Shown here: positions 1 through 7,611 of the stretch, one piece after another
Position numbering within the stretch: position 1 is the stretch's first letter
How the letters are laid out: each line of letters opens with the position of its first letter
Source of the DNA: DASQYE01 sp036389675
GTDB lineage: Bacteria > Acidobacteriota > Blastocatellia > Pyrinomonadales > Pyrinomonadaceae
Reading direction: 5' to 3'
Assembly (NCBI GenBank): GCA_036389675.1
Contig: DASVWI010000026.1
Coordinates: 1 to 64,000, forward strand
DNA length: 64,000 bases
The notes under the pieces: generated by a model
Told to the model about the DNA's origin: nothing
What the model saw: only the letters and a program-made list of their open reading frames with translations
Database searches by the model: none
Made by a program: the position numbers and the translations under genes

Positions 1-27
1 GCGCGCCGTGTTAACAGCACGGCGCGC
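1..27. terminator. GC-rich palindrome, possible terminator of an upstream gene
   Basis: A perfect 10-bp stem (1-10 with 18-27) closes a 7-nt loop. No clear T-tract follows on either strand. It probably ends a gene that lies left of the window, which cannot be seen. Confidence 0.45.
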
Positions 28-178
28 CTCTCTGTAACGTCTACACGGGGCTTCCAAAAATTGTTATACTCACGGCCTGCGACGAAGGCTTACAACTGAT
101 TCTTGCGTTCTTGAATCTTAGAGAAGTCGGCCACGCGATGCTGGCCCTACCCCGTACCCGAAACAGAGAATCTGAATT

Positions 179-1480
179 ATGAAAAGCAGCCCGACCCTCT
201 CGTTGATGCTCATCCTTCTGGTGTTGGCTCCCGTTTACGCGCAGTCTCAGACGCCCGGAACGGAGACGCGACCGCGCACTGTGACAGGCAATCCGCCGCA
301 GCCGCAAAGCTCGCCCGAGGCGATACAACCCTCGCCGACGCCGCGAACGCAGCCGACAACGCCGCCCAGAACCCCGACCACGACAACAGCGCCGCGCATC
401 ATCGTGCCTTCAGCAGTGCCTCCGCTTTCGCAGGTGAGCCCAACGGCGACGCCCGGCCCTGTGACGACGCTCCATCTTTCGATTGACAAAATCCGCGCGC
501 GCAAGCTTGAGGCGCAGCGCCTTCTGAAGGCGCGAGCGACGCCGACAGCGATTACTACTCCGCCGATTGATTTCGTGACGCTCGCGGCCCTTGAGCAGGA
601 GTCGGGGAAGATTCACCTGCTGTCTTTGCCGAAAGAGCTTTTCCTGAGTAAGGGCGCGGAGGCCACGATCAACAGCTCGCTCGGCAGCCGCGTGCAGCTG
701 CGCGTCCTCAGGGCCAACGGCGTCAATACCGCCGTCACGCTCTTTGACGAGACGGGGCGCAGCCTCGCGCCGCTCGTCGTCGAGTACCCGATTGAGCGCG
801 GCGGCAGGTTTCAGGAGATGGCCTACTACACTTCCGGGCATCCGGCTGTGCTCTCGCCTGAGGTCGTCAAGGCCGGACAGTCGTACGTGCGTACGATGGT
901 CGATCTGGCGGCGAGGCGCTTGAAGGATAAGGGCGTGCCCATCTCGCCGGACATTCTGGATGTCGCCGAGCGTCTCTGTATCGTCGAGCATACGGATCAC
1001 GACCGTTTCCGCCGCGAGAATCGCATCGCACTCTATGAGGAGATTTTCGCGCTCTATGCTCTGAACGAGCTGGACACGTATCGTTATGCCGTGAGCTTTG
1101 CCGGGGCGGGCGGCATGGTTCAGATGATCCCTTCGACCTACCAGATGTTGAGACGTATGCATCCGGGCATCGGTCTCAATCCGGACTTCGTCGCCGGGAT
1201 GCGTAATCACGGCAACGCGCTCGAAGCGATGCTGCTCTACATGAACGATACATGGAAGCTGCTCGCCGCCAATTCCGACGTTGACTATGCGCTCAAGGCC
1301 AAGCTCGCCACGCAGCCGGAGCTGTTGGCCGCCGGCTATAACTCGAACCCTGCGCGCCTGCCGCAGTACATTAACCGTGGGGGCGCGGCTTGGCGCACGT
1401 TGATTCCGCGCGAGACGCAGATATACCTGCAAATCTACAAGTCGCTCGACAGCCTGATTCCCATGAAGCCGCGGGGTTGA
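179..1480 (+). CDS. Secreted protein with lytic-transglycosylase-like C-terminal domain
   Basis: 433 aa. A signal peptide (about 1-21, cleavage after VYA) is followed by a Pro/Thr-rich disordered linker (about 25-95). The C-terminal part resembles an SLT-type muramidase: a GAGGMVQMIPSTY block at about 318-330 matches the family's GAxGLMQxMPxTA, and a later GYNSNPARLPQYI...IPRETQIYLQ block matches the YNAGPxxV and PxET regions. Glu307 lies about where the catalytic Glu should be, but it is not in the usual ES motif, so activity is uncertain. Expected role if active: cleavage of peptidoglycan glycan strands in the periplasm. The start is an ATG without a strong ribosome site. A hairpin follows the stop and a lipoprotein gene follows in the same direction. 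Confidence 0.7.
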   Translation: MKSSPTLSLMLILLVLAPVYAQSQTPGTETRPRTVTGNPPQPQSSPEAIQPSPTPRTQPTTPPRTPTTTTAPRIIVPSAVPPLSQVSPTATPGPVTTLHLSIDKIRARKLEAQRLLKARATPTAITTPPIDFVTLAALEQESGKIHLLSLPKELFLSKGAEATINSSLGSRVQLRVLRANGVNTAVTLFDETGRSLAPLVVEYPIERGGRFQEMAYYTSGHPAVLSPEVVKAGQSYVRTMVDLAARRLKDKGVPISPDILDVAERLCIVEHTDHDRFRRENRIALYEEIFALYALNELDTYRYAVSFAGAGGMVQMIPSTYQMLRRMHPGIGLNPDFVAGMRNHGNALEAMLLYMNDTWKLLAANSDVDYALKAKLATQPELLAAGYNSNPARLPQYINRGGAAWRTLIPRETQIYLQIYKSLDSLIPMKPRG

Positions 1481-1486
1481 AAAACG

Positions 1487-1520
1487 GACGCGCGCGCGTT
1501 GGCCCAATCGCGCGCGCGTC
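1487..1520 (+). terminator. Perfect hairpin after the SLT-like gene
   Basis: A 12-bp alternating GC stem (1487-1498 with 1509-1520) begins 7 nt after the stop codon. The loop can extend the stem by TTGG/CCAA. The downstream run is only weakly T-rich, so it may be a terminator or an mRNA-stabilising hairpin. Confidence 0.5.
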
Positions 1521-1629
1521 TCTCCGATAATCTTATTGACCGGGATGACTGGGTATCGTATTGTCTCTGGCATCACGCCTGTGCCTTGACTCTCTTTCTT
1601 GAACCAGCCCGCTCGGCGAGGTAATCCTG

Positions 1630-2202
1630 ATGCATACTCCTAAGACTCTCAAGCTGCTCTACGTCCTGCCGCTCGTCGCGCTCCTTCTACTTACTCCCGG
1701 CTGCAAATACTTCACGCGCGCGGACGATCCCGTTTTAAAGGAAGCGAACAAGCTTGAGGGTGAGGCCGACGCGCTCTCCGCCAAGGTTGATGATGCTTAC
1801 AAGCAGGTGGCGCAGAAGGACGAAGAGATCAATGCCGCCACGAAAGACAAGGCGCGCATTAAGAAGCTCAGCGATGAAGAGCTTGCGCTCTACGATCAGG
1901 CGACGAAGGACGCGCGCGATGCCGCCGATAAATACGAGCAGGCCAGCAAGCTCAAGGTCGATGCTAAATATCAGGAGTACCTCAATGTGAGGGGGCAATA
2001 TATGCGCAAACACGGCGCTCACATAGCCGCCCTCAAAGAACTGGTCGTGGCGCGTCTGGAAGCCAAGCCCGGTAAGGCCAGCCGCGACAAACAGGCGGAA
2101 GCCAAGACGCGCTCCGAGCGGCTCAAGAAAGAGATGGACGAACTCAAAGCCCAGACCGAAAAGCTTCAGAAAGAGAACGGCGACAAGTTCAAAGCAGCGT
2201 AG
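1630..2202 (+). CDS. Small coiled-coil lipoprotein of unknown function
   Basis: 190 aa. The N-terminus has a basic stretch, a hydrophobic core and a lipobox ending at Cys25 (LLLTPGC), so it should be a lipid-anchored envelope protein. The rest is almost entirely charged and helical (Lys/Glu/Ala-rich, no Cys or Trp), with heptad-like spacing across about 40-185 that suggests a long coiled coil. I do not recognise the family. It could be a periplasmic spacer or tether comparable in architecture to Lpp-type lipoproteins, which is inference only. It is followed by a very strong hairpin terminator. Confidence 0.75.
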   Translation: MHTPKTLKLLYVLPLVALLLLTPGCKYFTRADDPVLKEANKLEGEADALSAKVDDAYKQVAQKDEEINAATKDKARIKKLSDEELALYDQATKDARDAADKYEQASKLKVDAKYQEYLNVRGQYMRKHGAHIAALKELVVARLEAKPGKASRDKQAEAKTRSERLKKEMDELKAQTEKLQKENGDKFKAA

Positions 2203-2240
2203 ACGGAAGGCGGCCCGATCGTCGGGCAAAGAACGGATGA

Positions 2241-2285
2241 AAGAGCAAAGGCGAGACGCCGTTTAAGCGTCTCGCCTTTGCTCTT
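2241..2285. terminator. Strong bidirectional terminator between convergent genes
   Basis: A perfect 19-bp stem (2241-2259 with 2267-2285) has a 7-nt loop. It lies between the + lipoprotein gene and the convergent - gene ending at 2321, and the A/T-containing outer arms allow it to work in both directions. Confidence 0.85.
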
Positions 2286-2320
2286 AATATGATTATACTT
2301 TGCAGCTGAAGCCGCTTCTG

Positions 2321-2596
2321 CTATGTCCGGTCTCCCTCTCGTATGGCGGGCCAATTACGCCCGGGCCTGAGCAGGAATCTGGACGGCGCGGTGAGGCCCT
2401 GCGGGTATCTGACGACATCCTCATGGTTCTCAAGATAGTCAACCACCTCCCTGATCTCGTCCTCCGCCATGCCAGTCGAACTGGCTAAGCTATCTTCACC
2501 GACACCTTCGCCCTCAAACTCCGTGGCCTTTTCCTTGAGCCACTCGATAACGCGAACCGCTTTTTGCTCCATCCGAGCTTTATGATCTTCTGTCAT
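2321..2596 (-). CDS. Small acidic hypothetical protein
   Basis: 91 aa, rich in Glu and Asp. The middle (about 28-70) reads like a small winged-helix fold: a helix with SLASSTGMAEDEIREVVDYL, then a basic-aromatic wing. DNA binding is conceivable, but the family is not recognised. The ATG is preceded by a good ribosome site (GGAGG, about 5 nt away), which supports the start. It lies 42 bp downstream of the peroxiredoxin gene on the same strand and may be co-transcribed with it. Confidence 0.6.
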   Translation of the reverse strand: MTEDHKARMEQKAVRVIEWLKEKATEFEGEGVGEDSLASSTGMAEDEIREVVDYLENHEDVVRYPQGLTAPSRFLLRPGRNWPAIREGDRT

Positions 2597-2638
2597 GGTT
2601 TCCTCCTTTCCAGAACAAGTGCTGTTCGTTCCGCAGCG

Positions 2639-3196
2639 TCACTTCTTTTGCAGGCTAGCCAGAGTGCTCAGGACTTCTTCGCTGTGGCTGCTCGGCTTGA
2701 CGCCTGTAAACACCTTGACGATCTTCCCCCTGGGGTCAATGATGAAAGTATTGCGCGCCGACAGCTTCGCCCCGTTATACTCCATCAACGAGCCGTACTC
2801 CGTCGAGACCTTCGCGTCCGGGTCGGAAAGCAGCTTGAAGCTCAAGCCCTCTTTCGTGCAGAAATTTTTGTGCGACTCTGCCGTGTCAACGCTGACGCCG
2901 AGGATGACCGCGCCCAGCTTCTTATACTTCGACAGATCGCGCTCGAAGTTATGCGCCTCAAGCGTGCAGCCGGACGTGAAGTCTTTGGGGTAAAAGTAGA
3001 GCACTACCCATTTCCCGCGATACTTTCTGAGGCTGGTTTGCTTGCCTTCGTTACTGACGAGCGTAAAGTCCGGGGCGGCTGTCCCGACCGCAGGCGGGTC
3101 TAAGAGCGCGGCGCTGCCGGTCGCCTTCGCCGTCGTCAAGACAATCGTACATGCGAGGAACATCGCGAACAATAAGAGATACTTCGTCATCGTCAC
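2639..3196 (-). CDS. Exported peroxiredoxin, PrxQ/BCP type
   Basis: 185 aa thiol peroxidase of the AhpC/TSA-BCP family, reducing H2O2 and organic hydroperoxides. An N-terminal hydrophobic segment (about 5-22) indicates export, unusual for BCP and implying defence in the periplasm. The peroxidatic Cys is Cys77 in DFTSGCTLE (Ser replaces the usual Pro). There is no Cys five residues later; a second Cys is at 113 (NFCTKEG), 36 residues on, the spacing known for the alpha3 resolving Cys of Xanthomonas-type PrxQ. It is therefore probably an atypical 2-Cys enzyme. The GTG start at 3196 has AAGGAG about 5 nt upstream; an in-frame ATG is two codons later. Confidence 0.9.
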   Translation of the reverse strand: MTMTKYLLLFAMFLACTIVLTTAKATGSAALLDPPAVGTAAPDFTLVSNEGKQTSLRKYRGKWVVLYFYPKDFTSGCTLEAHNFERDLSKYKKLGAVILGVSVDTAESHKNFCTKEGLSFKLLSDPDAKVSTEYGSLMEYNGAKLSARNTFIIDPRGKIVKVFTGVKPSSHSEEVLSTLASLQKK

Positions 3197-3317
3197 TTCA
3201 ACTCCTTAACTGATCTGTTTGCGTCTGGATATCGCAAGGGGTGCGTCCGTTTACGACGCACAGTTTACACCCGATCTGATTGACAGGCCATCCGTCCCCG
3301 TGCCCGCCGCAGGCGTT

Positions 3318-5171
3318 CTAATCTCCGAACTGCAAGCGATCTTCGAGCGGCGCGCTCCCCCTGCGCTCGTCACGCGAGCCGTCGGCGTACTGCAACTTGT
3401 AGAGTCTCCAGTAGAGGCCGTGTATCGCCAGCAGGTCTTGATGCGAGCCCTGCTCGCGGATTTCGCCGTGATGCAGCACGATGATGCGGTCTGCGCGCTG
3501 GATGGTCGAGAGACGGTGCGCGACGACGACGGAGGTACGGTTCAGCATGACGCGCTCTATGGCCTGCTGGATCAACTGCTCCGTCTCCGTGTCAATCGAA
3601 CTGGTCGCTTCGTCCAGAACGAGCAGCGCCGGGTCGAACGCCAGCGCGCGCGCAAACGAGATGAGCTGCTTTTGCCCGACGGAGAGCGTCGCCCCGCGCT
3701 CCTTGACCTCCGCTTTATAGCCGGAGGGCAGGCGCTCTATGAAGCGGTCGGCGTGAACTTCGTGCGCCGCCCACTGGACGCGCTCCTGCTTAATCTCCGT
3801 GCGGCCCAGACGAATATTGCTCTCAACCGTGCCGCTAAAGAGAAAGACATCCTGAAGGACGACCGCGAAATTCTCGCGCAGCGACTGCAAGTCCCATTCG
3901 CGCACGTCCACGCCGTCGAGCAGCACGCGCCCTCGCTGCACGTCATAAAAGCGCATCAGAAGATTCGTGATCGTCGTCTTGCCCGAGCCCGTGTGACCGA
4001 CGAGCGCGACCGATTGCCCCGGCTCCACCCTGAACGAGACATCCTTCAAAACCCAGTCGTCTTCCTTGTAGGCGAACCAGACGTTCTCGAACTCGATGCG
4101 CCCTTCGGCGCGCCCGGTCTTCTTCGGAGCGTCGGGCGTCTTGATCGCGACCGGCAGGTCGAGCGTCTTGAAGATGCGATGCGATGCGACGACAGCCGCC
4201 TGAAGCACGTTGTACTTGTCGGAGATGTCGCGTATCGGCTGAAAGAGCTGCTGCGAGTACTGTATGAAAGCGACGAGCGCGCCCAAAGAGAGCACCGTGT
4301 ACTCGGAAGTATTCTGCATGACGCGCCAGCCGCCGTACCAGATAATCAGCGCCACGCCGACAGCGCCGATCAGGTCAACCAGAGGGAAGAAGACCGCGTA
4401 GTAATAGATGGTCTCGATGTTGGCGTTGCGATGTTCGTCGTTGATGCGATGAAACTGAGCGCGTGATTTTTCCTCGCCGTTGAAAATCTGCACGGTCTGC
4501 GCGCCAGAGATATGCTCTTGCAGAAAGGCGTTGATGCGCGCCAGCCTCGTGCGGACGAGGTCGTAGCCGCGCCGCGCGTGTTTGCGAAACCAGTTGGTCG
4601 CCGTGAAAAGCATCGGCACTGTGACGAGCGCCACGAGCGTCAGTCGCCAGTCCATCCAGAACATGACGGCGGCGATGGCGATAATCATCACCACGTCGCC
4701 CAATAGCTCTATGACGCCCGAGGTCAGCAACTCGTTGAGAGAGTCCACGTCGGAAGTGAGCCTCGTCATAATGCGCCCGACGGGATTGCGGTCGTAGTAG
4801 GCGACCTCCTGATGTTGCAGCTTGGCGTAAAGCTGGCTGCGTATGTCGTACATCACGCGCTGGCCCACAGTGTTCAGGAGCACGGCCTGAAAATAGGAGA
4901 AGATAAAGACGACGAGCCACACCAGCACGTAGACGAGCGCGAAGAGGCCGAGGCCGCTGACGCTGCGCGGGATGATGAACCAGTCAATCGCGTACTGCGT
5001 GAACTTAGGCTGCGTCGTGCGTAGCAGGTTCAGGATCAGTGTGAGCGCCAGAGCAGGGAAGAGCGCGCCCAGGTATGGCCTCAAATATCCCATCAGGCGG
5101 CGCGCGATGCGGAAATCGTAGGTCTTGCCGATAGCCTCTTCTTCGTGAAATTGTTTGACCGCAGTTGACAT
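3318..5171 (-). CDS. ABC exporter half-transporter, catalytically intact subunit
   Basis: 617 aa with six transmembrane helices (about 30-330) fused to an ATPase domain (about 355-595). Visible motifs: Walker A GHTGSGKTT (392-400), Q-loop near 440, signature LSVGQ (496-500, Val for the usual Gly), and Walker B LLVLDE (516-521) with the catalytic Glu present. The LSVGQ signature and the partner gene at 5682 with a degenerate Walker B point to a heterodimeric exporter like BmrCD or TM287/288, acting in the inner membrane on lipids or drugs. It is last in a three-gene minus-strand group (half-transporter, 151-aa membrane protein, half-transporter). The substrate cannot be read from the sequence. 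Confidence 0.93.
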   Translation of the reverse strand: MSTAVKQFHEEEAIGKTYDFRIARRLMGYLRPYLGALFPALALTLILNLLRTTQPKFTQYAIDWFIIPRSVSGLGLFALVYVLVWLVVFIFSYFQAVLLNTVGQRVMYDIRSQLYAKLQHQEVAYYDRNPVGRIMTRLTSDVDSLNELLTSGVIELLGDVVMIIAIAAVMFWMDWRLTLVALVTVPMLFTATNWFRKHARRGYDLVRTRLARINAFLQEHISGAQTVQIFNGEEKSRAQFHRINDEHRNANIETIYYYAVFFPLVDLIGAVGVALIIWYGGWRVMQNTSEYTVLSLGALVAFIQYSQQLFQPIRDISDKYNVLQAAVVASHRIFKTLDLPVAIKTPDAPKKTGRAEGRIEFENVWFAYKEDDWVLKDVSFRVEPGQSVALVGHTGSGKTTITNLLMRFYDVQRGRVLLDGVDVREWDLQSLRENFAVVLQDVFLFSGTVESNIRLGRTEIKQERVQWAAHEVHADRFIERLPSGYKAEVKERGATLSVGQKQLISFARALAFDPALLVLDEATSSIDTETEQLIQQAIERVMLNRTSVVVAHRLSTIQRADRIIVLHHGEIREQGSHQDLLAIHGLYWRLYKLQYADGSRDERRGSAPLEDRLQFGD

Positions 5172-5202
5172 GTTTCTTAAGAGCTTCTTTCCCGTTATTT
5201 CG

Positions 5203-5658
5203 CTACCGGCCAGACCCTTGACCCTCGTAGGAAGCGGCCAGCAGTTGATTGCGCCGCGGCATGTGCAGCAGTATGCCGATCACGCTGACGATGAAGAAAA
5301 TGTAGTAGTAGCGCGTGCCGGTCGTCAGGTAAGCCATCATCCCCAGCAGGGCGATGGGCTCGCACAGCGCCACGGCCAGAATCATGGCGCTCTGTACAAG
5401 CTCTGGCCGCTGCTCCCTGACCGATTGCGCGAGCAGCCTGCCCTTGAGCACGAAGGAGAGCAGAAAGAATATGGCGCTGATGGCGGCGAACACCATGGTC
5501 AGCGTCATAGCACTCTGCTCGGCGGGCGGAGGCTGAAGTATCGGCGTGATGAAGAAAATCGTGCCGACCGACATCAATATCGCAAACCAGATGATAAGCA
5601 TCGTGCGATGACGCGCGTCTACATTTATTCCCTTCCGGCCCTGATTGATCGGGTTCAT
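5203..5658 (-). CDS. Four-helix inner-membrane protein between two ABC half-transporters
   Basis: 151 aa, with about four hydrophobic helices (roughly 22-42, 53-75, 88-110 and 115-133) and short loops. No known domain recognised. It sits between the two half-transporter genes, 23 bp after the upstream one and 31 bp before the downstream one, so it is probably co-transcribed and may be an accessory factor of the exporter. That role is inferred from position only. Confidence 0.75.
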   Translation of the reverse strand: MNPINQGRKGINVDARHRTMLIIWFAILMSVGTIFFITPILQPPPAEQSAMTLTMVFAAISAIFFLLSFVLKGRLLAQSVREQRPELVQSAMILAVALCEPIALLGMMAYLTTGTRYYYIFFIVSVIGILLHMPRRNQLLAASYEGQGSGR

Positions 5659-5681
5659 AGCATCCTGCCTGTCATTAACGA

Positions 5682-7424
5682 CTAACTCGCCGCCAGCTCT
5701 TCCTCCAACAATTGACGCTCATACAAATCGGCGTACTCGCCGCCGTGCGCCAGCAACTCGGCATGAGTCCCGCGCTCGACGATGCGTCCTTCGTCCAGCA
5801 CACAGATCAGGTCGGCGTCTCTCACGGTAGAGATGCGGTGAGAGATGATGAGGCTCGTGCGGTCGCGCATCACTCCGCGAAGCTGCGCCAGAATCTTCTC
5901 TTCCGTGTAGGTATCGACGGAAGAGAGGGCGTCGTCCAGAATCAGAATCTTCGGCTGGCGCAGGACGGCGCGCGCAATGGCTGTGCGCTGCTTCTGCCCG
6001 CCGGAGAGCGTAATGCCGCGCTCGCCCACCATCGTCTCGAAGCCGTCGGGGAAACCGCGTATGTCATCCGAGAGGCCCGCAATCTCAGCCGCCCATTCGA
6101 CTTCGGCGCGCTCCGCTTTATCTACTCCGAAGGCGATGTTTTCGGCCAGCGTATCGCTGAAGAGGAAAGTCTCCTGCGGCACGTAGCCGATTGAGGCTCG
6201 CAACTGCGCGAGCGGGTAAGCGCGCACCGACACTGAGTCTATGAAGATCGACTCTGGCGGCGCTTCCAGAAGTCTCGGAACCAGATTGGCGAGAGTTGAT
6301 TTGCCGCAGCCCGTGCGTCCGACCAGCGCGACCGTCTGGCCCGCCTCAATCGTCAGATTAATATCATGCAGAACCGGCTCCGAGTGGTCGTGATAACGAA
6401 ACGTCAGGTGACGAAATTCTATGCGTCCCTGAACGGGAGGCTGCTCGCGCACTCCCGTTTCGTCCACGATCTCGGGCACGATGGCAAGCGTGGCGTTGAG
6501 TCGCTTGAGGCTCGCCGTGCCGCGCTGGTACAGGTTGACGACGTAACCGAGCGCGATGAGCGGCCAGATCAATCGCCCCAGATAGAGATTGAACTCCGTG
6601 AACTCGCCGACGGTCATCCGACCACTGACGACGAGCGGGACGCCGACCCACACGATCAGCGCAAAGCCAGTGCCGATAAAAAACTGTATGAGCGGGCGCA
6701 TCACGGCATCTATCCGCACGAGACTCAGATTGCGCTCGGCGTACTCGCGATTGAGATCATTGAAGGCTGCGATCTCCGTCTGCTCCTGAGCGTAGGCGCG
6801 CACCACCCGCACGCCCGTAAAATTCTCCTGCGCGCGCGCGGAGATTTGCGCGAAGAAGTCCTGAATCTTTTCAAAGCGGACGTGTACCTGCTGGCCGAAG
6901 TATTTGACCGTCAGCGAGACGAGCGGCATCGTCACCAGCAGGAGCAGGGTCAGTCGCACGCTGATTCTGAACATCAGGGGCAGGATGACGACGACGACGA
7001 AGATGGTCTGCAACGTGTACATGATCATCGGCCCGGCCAACTGGCGCACGGCTGCCAGATCATTGGTCGCTCGCGCCATCAGATCGCCCGTTCGATGCTC
7101 CTGAAAAAACGAGAGCGGCTGATCGACCAGATGCGCGTAAAAATCGCGGCGCAGGTCGTATTCGACGTGACGCGACATGCCGATCAGAATGCGACGCTGT
7201 AAAAAGAGGAAGACGCCGCTGACAATGCTGGCGACCAGCGTCGCCAGCGCGTAGAAGGTCAGCTTCGACCAGGTCACCTCCGCCCGCAGGCCGTCAACCG
7301 CCCGCCCGACGATCAACGGAATAGAGAGGTTGAAGAATACTCCCGCGAGGATGCAAAGGATTCCCGTGATGAGAGATGTTTTGTAGGGCCGGAAATAGCG
7401 CGCGAATTTTCTTAGATCATCCAT
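5682..7424 (-). CDS. ABC exporter half-transporter with degenerate catalytic site
   Basis: 580 aa from the ATG at 7424. An in-frame start at 7490 exists, but the extra residues look non-coding and family members begin as here (MDDLRKFARYFRPYK). Six transmembrane helices (about 15-310) precede the ATPase domain (about 335-565): Walker A GRTGCGKST (369-377), signature LSGGQ (473-477), Walker B ILILDD (493-498). Asp498 replaces the catalytic Glu, as in the degenerate subunit of heterodimeric exporters (TM287, BmrC type). Together with the 3318 gene it should form an asymmetric exporter with one hydrolytic site. Neither ATG has a convincing ribosome site. Confidence 0.92.
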   Translation of the reverse strand: MDDLRKFARYFRPYKTSLITGILCILAGVFFNLSIPLIVGRAVDGLRAEVTWSKLTFYALATLVASIVSGVFLFLQRRILIGMSRHVEYDLRRDFYAHLVDQPLSFFQEHRTGDLMARATNDLAAVRQLAGPMIMYTLQTIFVVVVILPLMFRISVRLTLLLLVTMPLVSLTVKYFGQQVHVRFEKIQDFFAQISARAQENFTGVRVVRAYAQEQTEIAAFNDLNREYAERNLSLVRIDAVMRPLIQFFIGTGFALIVWVGVPLVVSGRMTVGEFTEFNLYLGRLIWPLIALGYVVNLYQRGTASLKRLNATLAIVPEIVDETGVREQPPVQGRIEFRHLTFRYHDHSEPVLHDINLTIEAGQTVALVGRTGCGKSTLANLVPRLLEAPPESIFIDSVSVRAYPLAQLRASIGYVPQETFLFSDTLAENIAFGVDKAERAEVEWAAEIAGLSDDIRGFPDGFETMVGERGITLSGGQKQRTAIARAVLRQPKILILDDALSSVDTYTEEKILAQLRGVMRDRTSLIISHRISTVRDADLICVLDEGRIVERGTHAELLAHGGEYADLYERQLLEEELAAS

Positions 7425-7611
7425 AAGCAAAAGAGCGAAAACCGCTGGGGGCCGCTTCTGCCGGGCCGCTCTGAAAGAGATCGCTCGCATACTATGATGC
7501 GCGATTTTCTTCCCGGACGCCAGCCGTGCGCGCCCCCTATGCTCTCAGGATGATGGGGAAAAAGGTGTAGAAAGTGTGAAGAGGATATTTCGAAGGCGGG
7601 TCTGTTGAGGC

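Noticed and set aside
410..1576. 388-aa minus-strand ORF opposite the SLT-like gene, and similar long antisense ORFs (for example 3219-4466, 13045-13647, 35136-36344)
   Set aside because: GC-rich genes leave long open antisense frames; these have Arg/His/Asp-rich composition, no domains and no ribosome sites.
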